Positions 15,693 to 23,524 of a DNA stretch of 64,000 nucleotides are shown here, in pieces. The notes under the pieces were generated by a model. That model had not been told where the DNA came from. It saw only the letters and a list, made by a program, of their open reading frames with translations, and did not search any database. Position numbers and translations under genes: made by a program. Source of the stretch: an uncultured Acidimicrobiales bacterium (GTDB taxonomy: Bacteria; Actinomycetota; Acidimicrobiia; Acidimicrobiales; SHLQ01). The number at the start of each line of letters is the position of its first letter. The stretch's first letter is position 1. The stretch lies in the NCBI GenBank assembly GCA_937922235.1, contig CAKZVC010000047.1, forward strand, positions 1-64,000, read 5' to 3'.

Positions 15693-17201
15693 CTACATCG
15701 AGCCAGCGCCGGCTTGGCTTGGGTTGCGGGCCATGTTGGCGAAGCGGGTGTACTGCGGCAGGAACGCCAGACGAACCGTGTCGGTCGGGCCGTTACGGTG
15801 CTTGGCGATGATGACCTCGGCGATGCCTGCGTCTGGGCTCTCGGGGTTGTACACCTCGTCGCGATACAGGAACATCACGACGTCGGCGTCCTGCTCGATC
15901 GCTCCCGACTCACGAAGGTCGGAGAGCATCGGCCGCTTGTCCTGCCGGGACTCGAGGGTACGAGACAGCTGCGATAGGCCCATGACGGGAACTTCGAGCT
16001 CACGGGCGAGCACCTTCAAGTTTCGGGAAATCTCCGAGATCTCGACCTGACGGCTTTCCGCACCAGAACGGCCGGTCATGAGCTGGATATAGTCGACGAC
16101 GATCAACCCGAGATCGCCAACCTGCGACTTCAGTCGGCGGGCACGCCCACGGATGTCCATGACCGTGAGGCCCGGGTTGTCGTCGATCCAAATCGGCGCC
16201 TCGGACAGCCGGCCCACGCCAGAGCTGATTTTGGTCCAGTCGGACTCGTCGAGCTTTCCGTCTCGCATCTTCATCGCGTCGACTCGAGACTCTGAGCACA
16301 GCATGCGCTGGCTGAGCTCGAGCTGGCCCATCTCCAACGAGAAGATGAGCGTCGGCTTCTGGGCATCGATCGCTGCGTGTGCAGCCAAGTTCAGCGCGAA
16401 ACTCGTCTTGCCCATAGCGGGACGAGCACCGACGACGATCAAGGCATTTGGCTGTAGGCCCGAAAGGAGCTCGTCGAGGTCGACGAAGCCGGTTGGTGTA
16501 CCGGTGATGCCCTCGCCACGCTCGTAGAGCATCTCGAGACGATCGAGGCTCTGCTCGACCAACGTGCGCATGTCGGCCATCGTGTCGCTGGCTCGACCCT
16601 GCGCCACTTCGAAGACGAGGTGCTCGGCCTGGTCGACAGCCTTGACGACATCTTCGGGACGGTCGTAGGCGATCTCAGCGATCTCGTTGCCGACGCTAAT
16701 CAGTCGACGCAGGAGTGCGTTCTCACGAACGATTTCAGCGTACTTCTTTGCACCGGTGACCGCAGGAGCTTGCGCCTGCAAGTCCATGAGCATCGAGCTG
16801 CCGCCCATACCGGCGAGCTGACCGCTTCGATCGAGGAGGTCGCCAACGGTAACGACGTCGGCTTCGTCGCCTGCGCCGTAGAGCGTGGTGATGGCTTCGA
16901 AGATGTGTTGATGAGCGGGACGGTAGAAGTGCGCGGCCTCGACGACTTCGAGCGCGCTTGCAATCGCGTCGCGAGACAACAGCAGAACACCGAGCAGCGA
17001 CTGCTCGACTTGGATGTTGTGTGGTGGCGTACGACCAGTGGTCTTCTCGATTCGGCGAGCCGGAGCGTCGTCGAACCCGCTCGGAGCGAATCCCGCACCG
17101 CTACCAGGCGCGAACCCAGCACCATCGCTTCCCGGCTCGTCGTACCCCTCATCGGAGTCGGCGTCATCGTGTGGAGGTGCGTCGTCAAACGTGTCAGACA
17201 T
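15693..17201 (-). CDS. dnaB: Replicative DNA helicase DnaB
   Basis: 502 residues; the hexameric 5'-3' helicase of the replication fork. A low-complexity acidic N-terminal tail of about 55 residues precedes the DnaB N domain (PPHNIQVEQSLLGVLLLS). The RecA-like motor has Walker A GARPAMGKTS, then FSLEMGQLELSQRML, Walker B LGLIVVDYIQLM, and the C-terminal ADVVMFLYRDEVYNPES. No intein interrupts the motor, unlike several actinobacterial dnaB genes. Upstream lies a cluster of DnaA-box-like sequences. Confidence 0.97.
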   Translation of the reverse strand: MSDTFDDAPPHDDADSDEGYDEPGSDGAGFAPGSGAGFAPSGFDDAPARRIEKTTGRTPPHNIQVEQSLLGVLLLSRDAIASALEVVEAAHFYRPAHQHIFEAITTLYGAGDEADVVTVGDLLDRSGQLAGMGGSSMLMDLQAQAPAVTGAKKYAEIVRENALLRRLISVGNEIAEIAYDRPEDVVKAVDQAEHLVFEVAQGRASDTMADMRTLVEQSLDRLEMLYERGEGITGTPTGFVDLDELLSGLQPNALIVVGARPAMGKTSFALNLAAHAAIDAQKPTLIFSLEMGQLELSQRMLCSESRVDAMKMRDGKLDESDWTKISSGVGRLSEAPIWIDDNPGLTVMDIRGRARRLKSQVGDLGLIVVDYIQLMTGRSGAESRQVEISEISRNLKVLARELEVPVMGLSQLSRTLESRQDKRPMLSDLRESGAIEQDADVVMFLYRDEVYNPESPDAGIAEVIIAKHRNGPTDTVRLAFLPQYTRFANMARNPSQAGAGSM

Positions 17202-17325
17202 TGCTCAACCTCCCAGGACCGTGGACCTCTAGATCTCTATCATGACGCGGGCCTGTGACACGGTGGATTTGCACCCCTACAGCGTGCCGGGAAACGCCTG
17301 TGAGTCACCAGTGGGAAACTCGGGG

Positions 17326-17481
17326 ATATCCACAGGTAATTCAGTGGATAGCGCCCGCCAAACAGTGGACAGTGCTGTGGATAACATCGCGCAATGTGCG
17401 CGGGTACGCGCGAATCTGCCTGTGGATTATCTGTGTATATCCAAACCTGTCCGATATAGGTACAGTCATTTCTGTGGACAA
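17326..17481. promoter_or_regulatory. Cluster of DnaA-box-like sequences between dnaB and the next gene
   Basis: One exact box TGTGGATAA at 17376-17384 (TTATCCACA on the other strand). Three more differ by one base: ATATCCACA 17326-17334, TGTGGATTA 17421-17429 and TGTGGACAA 17473-17481; the last equals TTGTCCACA, a form favoured in Streptomyces and Mycobacterium. Two weaker sites lie at 17343 and 17364. The stretch 17420-17475 is AT-richer than its surroundings. This could be a DnaA-controlled dnaB promoter, a DnaA titration site or part of an origin. dnaA and dnaN are not in the window. Confidence 0.45.
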
Positions 17482-18115
17482 GCACCTGTCATATCAGGCA
17501 TTCGCGGTGCACCCCATGCTTGCCCAAGAATGGGGAATTCTCACGTGCCAGCCCGACGGCATTCATGTCACTGGGCTCAAGCGCGGAAATGTGTTCATCT
17601 CGATGGGCGAAATCGCTGCGGTCGATGTCGTCAACAGCGCGATATCGATTCAGACACGCACCGGTAGCGAACGGTTCTACTTTCAACCGCTACGCGATGT
17701 GCCACCAGGACAAGACCCTCGTCCGATGGACGAGAGTTACCTGCGCTCGGTCGTGACCGACCGCCAACTCTTCAACTACTTGCTCGACCACAACTATCCC
17801 GTTCCACGAGTGCCTGGATCATCCGGCTGCCTGCGAGAGATCAGTCTGGTATGCGGCGTTCTCCTCGTTGGCTTTGCGATCTGGGTCAACGCGAGCGTAC
17901 TGATCGACCTGGTGCGTGGTCAGCCCTTCAGCGACTCGCTCGTGACCAACTCGATCATCGGTGGAACACTCACGGCCATCTTGGGCGGGTGCTTCGTATT
18001 CCTTCGGAGGCGACGACCAGCCAGAGAACACCTGCAGCACATTGTGGCGTTCGTTCCGTTGTGGATCATGCTCGCCATGGGTGCCTACGCAGTGATCGAC
18101 CGGTTCGTGCTCTGA
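17474..18115 (+). CDS. Membrane protein with C-terminal three-span domain, unknown function
   Basis: 213 residues if started at GTG 17474; ATG 17516 would give 199. The frame is open upstream, but that part covers the DnaA-box region and does not look coding. The N-terminal half is soluble and resembles a small PH-like beta domain (GILTCQPDGIHVTGLKRGN, EIAAVDVVNSAISIQTR). Three hydrophobic spans follow (EISLVCGVLLVGFAIWVNA, IIGGTLTAILGGCFVFL, VAFVPLWIMLAMGAYAVI). It stands between dnaB and the ribosomal operon but on the opposite strand. No function recognised. Confidence 0.65.
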   Translation: MDKHLSYQAFAVHPMLAQEWGILTCQPDGIHVTGLKRGNVFISMGEIAAVDVVNSAISIQTRTGSERFYFQPLRDVPPGQDPRPMDESYLRSVVTDRQLFNYLLDHNYPVPRVPGSSGCLREISLVCGVLLVGFAIWVNASVLIDLVRGQPFSDSLVTNSIIGGTLTAILGGCFVFLRRRRPAREHLQHIVAFVPLWIMLAMGAYAVIDRFVL

Positions 18116-18124
18116 GCAAAACGA

Positions 18125-18158
18125 CAAATGCCGCACCACGAACGTGATGCGGCATTTG
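18125..18158. terminator. Bidirectional hairpin between convergent genes
   Basis: CAAATGCCGCA (18125-18135) pairs with TGCGGCATTTG (18148-18158), with a further inner CACG/CGTG pairing. On the minus strand it is followed by TCGTTTT, so it chiefly terminates the rpsF-ssb-rpsR-rplI transcript; it may also block the gene ending at 18115. Confidence 0.8.
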
Positions 18159-18185
18159 GTTCATCAGCGAACTGATGGCGTTGTG

Positions 18186-18641
18186 TTAGTCCTCTTCGGC
18201 AACCACTTCGATCGTGGTTGGGAACTGGACCTGACTGTGGATGTTCGTCATAACCATGTGCGAACCAATCGTCTTGATCGGCGAATCCAGCTGGAATGCC
18301 TTGCGATCGATGACATGACCGGTCTGCTCTTCAACCGCAGCCGAAATATCAGCAGCGCTTACCGAGCCGAACAAGGTTTCGCCATCGCCGGTCTTGGCTG
18401 CGATGGAGATGACCTGAGGAACGATCGATGCTGCAACCTTGTCGGCTTCAGCGCGGTTCGCTTCGTTCTTCGCGGCGCTCGCACGACGCATTGCTTCGGC
18501 TTCAGCCTCGGCGCCCTTGGTGGCCTTGTACCCAAGGCCCTTGGGCAACAAGTAGTTGCGGAAGTAACCGTCAGCGACGTTGACTACGTCACCACGGGTG
18601 CCGAGTCCATCGACGTCAGCCTTCAAAATGACCTGCATCAT
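18186..18641 (-). CDS. rplI: 50S ribosomal protein L9
   Basis: 151 residues. The L9 signature is present (MQVILKADVDGLGTRGDVV, VADGYFRNYLLPKGLG), then the long connecting helix rich in Ala/Glu and the C-terminal domain with GETLFGSVSAADIS and the terminal VVAEED. Two adjacent ATG codons exist; the first at 18641 overlaps the rpsR stop and sits 7 bases after GGAGG. Last gene of the operon. Confidence 0.97.
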   Translation of the reverse strand: MMQVILKADVDGLGTRGDVVNVADGYFRNYLLPKGLGYKATKGAEAEAEAMRRASAAKNEANRAEADKVAASIVPQVISIAAKTGDGETLFGSVSAADISAAVEEQTGHVIDRKAFQLDSPIKTIGSHMVMTNIHSQVQFPTTIEVVAEED

Positions 18642-19090
18642 TAGCTTTCCTCCGTTGCCTCGACAACTGCGGCGACCTCTTCAGGAGTTGCCTCGCCGTT
18701 GTCTGTTGGTGCGTCGGTTGCCTCTGCTGGTGCCTCGGCATCGGTCTTCTCTTCATCGCGAGGTGCGTTGTCGCGTGGACCACGATCGCCGCGGTCTCCA
18801 CGATCGCGACCACGGTTGTTGCGCTGGGTCGTGACACGCGTGGTGTATGGCAGCAATGCCATCTCGCGGGCGTTCTTGATCGCGCGTGCGACCTCTGCCT
18901 GCTGCTGGGTGTCGTTACCGGTTACCCGACGAGCCCGTACCTTGGCACGGTCAGATACGAACCGCTTGAGCAGGTTCACATCCTTGTAGTCGATGTAATC
19001 GATCTTGTCGGAGGTCAGCACCGAGACCTTCTTCTTGGTGCGACGTCCGTTGTCGTTCTTCTTCGAACGTGGTGGTGGCTTCTTGGCCAT
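18641..19090 (-). CDS. rpsR: 30S ribosomal protein S18 with long C-terminal extension
   Basis: 149 residues, against the usual 75-90. Residues 1-90 are ordinary S18 (KVSVLTSDKIDYIDYKDVNL, LKRFVSDRAKVRARRVTG, ALLPYTTR). After residue 90 comes a basic repeat (RGRDRGDRGDRGPRD) and then about 40 residues of Glu/Ala/Asp/Thr-rich tail. The reading frame is continuous up to the rplI start, so the tail is genuine or the stop was lost. Such a tail is probably disordered and would project from the small subunit platform. Confidence 0.95.
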   Translation of the reverse strand: MAKKPPPRSKKNDNGRRTKKKVSVLTSDKIDYIDYKDVNLLKRFVSDRAKVRARRVTGNDTQQQAEVARAIKNAREMALLPYTTRVTTQRNNRGRDRGDRGDRGPRDNAPRDEEKTDAEAPAEATDAPTDNGEATPEEVAAVVEATEES

Positions 19091-19137
19091 GAGTGTCTTT
19101 CGTCCTTAACTTTGGCCCCGAGGGGCGAGGTTGAGCC

Positions 19138-19614
19138 CTAGAAGGGCTCTTCGTTCATGTCGTACTGCGGTGCGGGGGCAGGGGCTGCTGCTGGAGCGTT
19201 GGGAGCCTGGTTGTACTGGCCTCCACCGCCTCCGCCGCCGCCCTGGCCTGCGCCGGGACCGTTGTATTCGTTTCGGGTCAGCTCAGCCGTGGCCCACTTG
19301 AGGCTTGGTGCGACATCGTCAGCAACGATCTCGACCTTGCTGCGACGCTCGCCCTCTTGGTTCTCCCAAGAGCGCTGATCGAGGCGTCCGTGAACAACAA
19401 CGCGCGAACCCTTCGTAAGGGAATCGCTCACGTTTTCGGCCAGCTGACGCCAGCAGGTGACATCAAAGTACGAGACCTTGTCTTCTGCTCCGTCGCGACC
19501 CTTCAAGTTCCAGGCCACGCCGAAGTTCGCAACTGCAGCGCCGCCGGGGGTGAACCGGAGCTCTGGGTCGCGGGTGAGGTTTCCTACGATGGTGATGGTG
19601 TTGTCATATGCCAT
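19138..19614 (-). CDS. ssb: Single-stranded DNA-binding protein
   Basis: 158 residues. OB fold: ITIVGNLTRDPELRFTPGG, YFDVTCWRQLAENVSDSLTK, GSRVVVHGRLDQRSWEN. It is followed by a Gly/Gln/Pro/Ala-rich linker including eight glycines in a row, and the protein-interaction tip MNEEPF, a variant of the DDDIPF tip that binds replication and repair partners. Second gene of rpsF-ssb-rpsR-rplI. Confidence 0.97.
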   Translation of the reverse strand: MAYDNTITIVGNLTRDPELRFTPGGAAVANFGVAWNLKGRDGAEDKVSYFDVTCWRQLAENVSDSLTKGSRVVVHGRLDQRSWENQEGERRSKVEIVADDVAPSLKWATAELTRNEYNGPGAGQGGGGGGGGQYNQAPNAPAAAPAPAPQYDMNEEPF

Positions 19615-19636
19615 GGTGATGCTTCGCCTTTCCGGC

Positions 19637-19990
19637 TTACGCCGAGGTTTCTACGGCGCCAAACAAGCCACGCTTTGTGGCTTCGCTCTCGGGCAACCGA
19701 ATGATCTTGTGGCGGACGACATCGTCCGCGAGACGGAGGGCGCGGTCCTGGCTGGAGAGGTCCTTGCCTTCAGGCAAGAGAATCTCGAGCACGGCGTACG
19801 ATCCTTCGTGGATGTACGCGCCCTTGTGCCGAATGCGGTAAGCGAACTTGCGCTTACCCCAGTGATCAACGTTAGCGACCGAGCCACCGTCGGCTTCGAC
19901 GGTCTCGGAGATCAAGGTCTTAAGGTGCTTTTGCAACGTGGCGTCTGTGACCTCGTTGTCAAAAATGACCATCAATTCATAGGCTCGCAT
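19637..19990 (-). CDS. rpsF: 30S ribosomal protein S6
   Basis: 117 residues: MRAYELMVIFDNEVTD, WGKRKFAYRIRHKGAYI, YAVLEILLPEGKDLSSQDRA, VVRHKIIRLPE. First gene of the operon; GGGAGGT lies about 10 bases before the ATG. The leader (about 20000-20050 on the minus strand) can form CTCGG-loop-CCGAG (20014-20030) and a short CCG-AAGT-CGG hairpin. It might hold the S6:S18-binding leader described in other phyla, but I could not confirm the consensus. Confidence 0.97.
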   Translation of the reverse strand: MRAYELMVIFDNEVTDATLQKHLKTLISETVEADGGSVANVDHWGKRKFAYRIRHKGAYIHEGSYAVLEILLPEGKDLSSQDRALRLADDVVRHKIIRLPESEATKRGLFGAVETSA

Positions 19991-20177
19991 AAATGCAAGT
20001 ACCTCCCTCTGGACTCGGCTTTTGACCGAGGCCCCGGACTTCGGAGCAGGGTTCTGTTGTCAAACAGTGGGATCACCGAGGTGAACCCAGCAGGTAAGCC
20101 TACAAACGCTGCACGCGAATTCCGAATCCGTTCGTGTTGATGTTCAAGACACTAGTCACGCGGTATGACAGTTACTT

Positions 20178-20215
20178 CTCGACACTGCCGGTCGAGATCC
20201 GCGGAAACCGACATG
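20178..20215 (-). repeat. Dispersed hairpin element, copy B
   Basis: Read on the minus strand: CATGTCGG, the core TTCCGCGGATCT, then stem CTCGAC, loop CGGCAGT, stem GTCGAG. One base pair longer than copies A and D, with both partner bases present. It is repeated 68 bases away as copy C. Confidence 0.75.
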
Positions 20216-20245
20216 GTCGCTCCGCCAGCTCCGCTCCCCCGACGC

Positions 20246-20283
20246 CTCGACACTGCCGATCGAGATCCGCGGAAACCAACATG
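20246..20283 (-). repeat. Dispersed hairpin element, copy C
   Basis: Direct repeat of copy B with a 68-base period. Minus strand: CATGTTGG, TTCCGCGGATCT, CTCGAT, loop CGGCAGT, GTCGAG; one C-G pair of copy B becomes a T-G wobble. It lies just beyond the stop of the regulator gene. Confidence 0.75.
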
Positions 20284-20310
20284 GGTCACTGCGAACGCTG
20301 CGTCCCAGGG

Positions 20311-21000
20311 TTAGGGCACGATGCCAAAGACACGTTCGAGTTCGGCTCGTCCGGTCTCCGTCACCGAAAGGATCCGCTTTTCGCGTCGACGAACCAGCCA
20401 TCGTTCGTCGAGCATCTTCGTCATCAACGCCGCCGGTACCGAACCAGCAAGATGATCACGTCGCTCGGTCCAGTCGAGGTCAATGCGAAGCAACGGGCGC
20501 CGAAGACCTCGAAGATGCGCGATGTCTACATCCATCTCGTCGACAAGCACCCGCTCACCGGCATCGGTCAACGTGATGCTGTCGCCGTCGAGAATCACCC
20601 ATTCGCGATCGAAGAAGACGTTGTGCATCTCGACTCCGAGGTGACCTGCCAAATGGTCGTAGCAGCTTCGGGCGTAGCTGATTGCTTGCCCGGACTTTGG
20701 CCGGTTCGGCGCCGAGACCTCCGGCAGATCAATCGAGTCCATCTGTTCGAGCAAGTCAGCAACGGCCCGCGAGGCAATTCGGTAATGACGGTGACGCCCA
20801 GATGGTTCGACAACAACCAGCCCTGCATCGATCAATTTGCTCAGATGTCCGCTCATTGTCGATGCGGCTACGCCACACGTGCGAGCCAGTTCACCACTTG
20901 TGTGAGCGGTTCCCGACAGAAGCGCAGCCATTGCCGCAGCTCGGGTCGGATCGGACAATGCACTTGCAAACGAGCTGATTCGACTTCTTTGCATGATCAC
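20311..21000 (-). CDS. ArsR-type winged-helix transcriptional regulator
   Basis: 229 residues. N-terminal winged helix: ALSDPTRAAAMAALLSG, SGELARTCGVAASTMSGHLS, KLIDAGLVVVEPSGRHRHYR. The C-terminal 130 residues form a second domain of unknown ligand, with a single cysteine region ARSCYDHLAGHLGVE and a second helix-turn-helix-like stretch (LTDAGERVLVDEMD). It is divergent from the PNPOx-like gene, and a nested palindrome fills the short gap, suggesting autoregulation and control of that gene. Confidence 0.85.
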   Translation of the reverse strand: MIMQRSRISSFASALSDPTRAAAMAALLSGTAHTSGELARTCGVAASTMSGHLSKLIDAGLVVVEPSGRHRHYRIASRAVADLLEQMDSIDLPEVSAPNRPKSGQAISYARSCYDHLAGHLGVEMHNVFFDREWVILDGDSITLTDAGERVLVDEMDVDIAHLRGLRRPLLRIDLDWTERRDHLAGSVPAALMTKMLDERWLVRRREKRILSVTETGRAELERVFGIVP

Positions 21001-21054
21001 GACAGTAGGCGCGTGTCATTTCGGCGCGGGCCGAAATATCGCGCCCGTACTGTC
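21001..21054. promoter_or_regulatory. Nested palindrome in the regulator/PNPOx divergent gap
   Basis: Inner ATTTCGG (21018-21024) and CCGAAAT (21031-21037), 6 bases apart. Outer GACAGTA then GGCGCG (21001-21013) and CGCGCC...TACTGTC (21040-21054). The symmetry fills almost the whole gap and suits an ArsR-dimer operator. Confidence 0.6.
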
Positions 21055-21059
21055 TAGCT

Positions 21060-21638
21060 ATGGACACAACACAGTGGAAACGAAAGCCCCCCGCCGCAAC
21101 GATCAGTGACGAGCGTCGTGCATTCATCGAGGCACAGCCGATGTTTCTCGTGGCAACTGCGGCAGCTGATGGAACCGTCAACATGTCGCCGAAGGGCATG
21201 GACACGCTGCGAGTCGTGAGTGACGATCGCATCGTGTGGCTCAACCTCTCAGGCAGTGGCAACGAGACCGCAGCGCACATTGCCGAGAACAGCCGGATGA
21301 CCCTCATGTGGATGTCGTTCGGCACGACGCCCATCATCCTGCGCGCCTATGGCCAAGCGCGCGTGCTTCACCCACGTGATGACGAATGGGCTGAGCTCGC
21401 GCCTCTGTTCCCCAACTTCGGCGGATCACGACAGGTCTTCGACCTCCGCATCGAACGGGTTGCCGACTCGTGCGGCACCGGGGTACCAACCATGACCGTG
21501 GTTGCCGACCGCGGCCTCACCGAACTCGAGCCATACTACGCCGAGATGACAGACGAGCAGCTTCATGGCTTCTGGGAGCGAAAGAACTCCAAGAGCAACG
21601 ACGGCAAGCCCACCTACATATTCGGCAGCGCTACCTAG
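21060..21638 (+). CDS. Pyridoxamine 5'-phosphate oxidase-like flavin protein
   Basis: 192 residues. Split-barrel PNPOx fold: PMFLVATAAADGTVNMSPKG, RIVWLNLSGSGNETAAHIAE, SRMTLMWMSFGTTPIILRAYG. The family binds FMN, F420 or heme and includes many oxidoreductases of unknown substrate. It is probably controlled by the divergent ArsR-type regulator. Confidence 0.87.
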   Translation: MDTTQWKRKPPAATISDERRAFIEAQPMFLVATAAADGTVNMSPKGMDTLRVVSDDRIVWLNLSGSGNETAAHIAENSRMTLMWMSFGTTPIILRAYGQARVLHPRDDEWAELAPLFPNFGGSRQVFDLRIERVADSCGTGVPTMTVVADRGLTELEPYYAEMTDEQLHGFWERKNSKSNDGKPTYIFGSAT

Positions 21639-21660
21639 CGCCCTCTGCAAGACTCGAATC

Positions 21661-22029
21661 ATGGCTGCCACAGAAGAGTTCCAACACGCCATCAGTTCGA
21701 CGATTCGTGAGCATGCGCTGAGCCTGCCCGAGACCGACGAAGGCACCTCGTGCGTCAACCGAGCGTTCAAAGCCGGAGGGAAGAACTTCGTGTTTCTCGG
21801 CGAAAAGGACGGCGAGTGCAACGTTCGTCTCAAGCTCGCCGACTCGATCCCAGAGATTGAGGCGCTCGCCGCTTCAGACGACGAGCGCACGTGGGATGTC
21901 GGCATGGGCGGCTGGACCATGCTCCGCTTCCCACCTGACGACCCACCCGAGACCGAGAACCTTCAACGCTGGATCACTGAGAGCTTCATGCTCCTCGCCC
22001 CAAAGAAGGTGTCGAGACTTCTCGACTAG
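21661..22029 (+). CDS. YjbR/MmcQ-family protein
   Basis: 122 residues from ATG 21661. CyaY-like fold of the YjbR family: IREHALSLPETDEGTSCVNR, FKAGGKNFVFLGEKDG, WITESFMLLAPKKVSRLLD. Members are small and loosely described as DNA-binding; the function is unknown. The frame is open upstream, but that part overlaps the previous gene. Confidence 0.8.
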   Translation: MAATEEFQHAISSTIREHALSLPETDEGTSCVNRAFKAGGKNFVFLGEKDGECNVRLKLADSIPEIEALAASDDERTWDVGMGGWTMLRFPPDDPPETENLQRWITESFMLLAPKKVSRLLD

Positions 22030-22110
22030 AGCACTGGCCGTCGTGACCCGTCTAGCGCCTACTGTCTGTTCATTGCGCTAGCCGCCATTACCCGTCGACG
22101 AAGGATCACG

Positions 22111-23472
22111 ATGCCCGACCTGCTGTCCGAGCTTCACGCTCGTCTACCTGACCAACGCATCAAGACCGATGTCGATGTCGTCGCCGCATACGGACAAGAC
22201 AGAGCAGTGTTCGAGGCTGCCGGCACCGCTGCCGTGCTCGTCACTCCGCACTCGACTGACGAAGTCGTTGCCGCAATGGAAGCGGCCAAGGCGGCGAACG
22301 CAATCGTTGTTCCGCGAGGAGCTGGCACGGGCCTCACCGGGGCAGCCAACGCAGTCGACGGCTGCATGATCCTGTCGCTGCACAACATGAACCAGATCCT
22401 CGAGATCGACGCCACCAACCGAATGGCACGAGTACAGCCAGGTGTCATCAACTCCGACCTCAAGGACGCCTGCGCAAAGGAAGGCCTCTACTACCCGCCC
22501 GACCCCGCGTCGTTCGATATGTCGAGCATCGGCGGCAACGTCAGCACGAACGCGGGCGGCCTGTGCTGCGTGAAGTACGGTGTCACCCGCGACTACGTGA
22601 TCGGCCTCGAGGTCGTCCTGGTCGACGGCGAGGTCATTACCACCGGGCGCAAGACGCTAAAGAGCACCACCGGCATCGACCTCACCGGAGTGTTCGTCGG
22701 CTCGGAAGGATTGCTCGGCATCATCACCGAAGTCACCGTCAAGCTCGAGCCGGCACCACCGCCGCCCGAGACCGCAGTCGCCTACTTTGCGGATCTGGTT
22801 CCAGCGGGCGAAGCAATCGAAGCAGTCTTCACCCGCGGCATGCAGCCGACCGTGATGGAGATCCTCGACCAAGCATCACTGCGAATCGTCGAACAGTTCT
22901 ACCCAATGGACCTCGACACCGAAGCAGCATGTCTGATTCTCATGCAGTCTTCGCCCGACGATCAGCCGATCATCGAGCTCGCCAAGGTGTGCGAGGAGTT
23001 TGGCGCCACGTTCGTCCACCATGCGTCCGACCCACAAGAGGGCGAGATGCTCCTCGAAGTTCGACGTCGCGTATGGCCCGCTGCCGAACAGCTCGGCAAG
23101 GCCATGCTGCCCGAAGACGTTGCGGTCACCCGCGACAAATTGCCCGAGCTCCTCGCTGGCATCGAAGAGATTGCCACCCGCCTCGAACTCGTCATGCCCG
23201 TCGTTGGGCACGCAGGCGACGGCAACATGCACCCGATGCTCATCTTCAACGAGCACGACCCCGACGAAGTGGCCCGCATCCATCAGGCATTCAGCGAGAT
23301 CGTTGCCCTTGCCCTCGGCCTCGGCGGCACGCTCGCTGGCGAGCACGGCGTCGGCACGTTGAAGCGCCAGTTCATCGAAGACGAAGTCGACCCCGTCGAC
23401 CTCGAGGTCCAGCGCCGAGTCAAGGCCATGTTCGACCCAGACAATCGCCTGAACCCGGGCAAGAAGCTGTAG
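22111..23472 (+). CDS. glcD: FAD-linked oxidase, GlcD-type glycolate/lactate dehydrogenase
   Basis: 453 residues; oxidises a 2-hydroxy acid such as glycolate or D-lactate. FAD-binding PCMH domain: VVPRGAGTGLTGAANAVDGC, MSSIGGNVSTNAGGLCCVKY, GLEVVLVDGEVITTGRKT. The C-terminal substrate domain contains the histidine cluster VVGHAGDGNMHPML and the closing LAGEHGVGTLKR, FDPDNRLNPGKKL. GlcE and GlcF subunits are not adjacent, so it may work alone or with distant partners. Confidence 0.92.
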   Translation: MPDLLSELHARLPDQRIKTDVDVVAAYGQDRAVFEAAGTAAVLVTPHSTDEVVAAMEAAKAANAIVVPRGAGTGLTGAANAVDGCMILSLHNMNQILEIDATNRMARVQPGVINSDLKDACAKEGLYYPPDPASFDMSSIGGNVSTNAGGLCCVKYGVTRDYVIGLEVVLVDGEVITTGRKTLKSTTGIDLTGVFVGSEGLLGIITEVTVKLEPAPPPPETAVAYFADLVPAGEAIEAVFTRGMQPTVMEILDQASLRIVEQFYPMDLDTEAACLILMQSSPDDQPIIELAKVCEEFGATFVHHASDPQEGEMLLEVRRRVWPAAEQLGKAMLPEDVAVTRDKLPELLAGIEEIATRLELVMPVVGHAGDGNMHPMLIFNEHDPDEVARIHQAFSEIVALALGLGGTLAGEHGVGTLKRQFIEDEVDPVDLEVQRRVKAMFDPDNRLNPGKKL

Positions 23473-23524
23473 GTCATCGGCTCGACCTAAAGCGACCCGC
23501 CGCGATGTGTCGATACCTCTCCCA

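Larger units (their letters stand above)
19991..20310. other. Gene-free stretch between rpsF and the ArsR-type regulator
   Basis: 320 bases. The left part is the rpsF leader with possible hairpins. The right part holds two copies of the dispersed hairpin element (20178-20215 and 20246-20283). No gene is supported here. Confidence 0.7.

Noticed and set aside
15693..17201. Intein in dnaB
   Set aside because: The protein runs through all helicase motifs at normal length without an insertion.
20178..20283. CRISPR-like direct repeats
   Set aside because: Only two units, each a hairpin element also found elsewhere on either strand; no cas genes.
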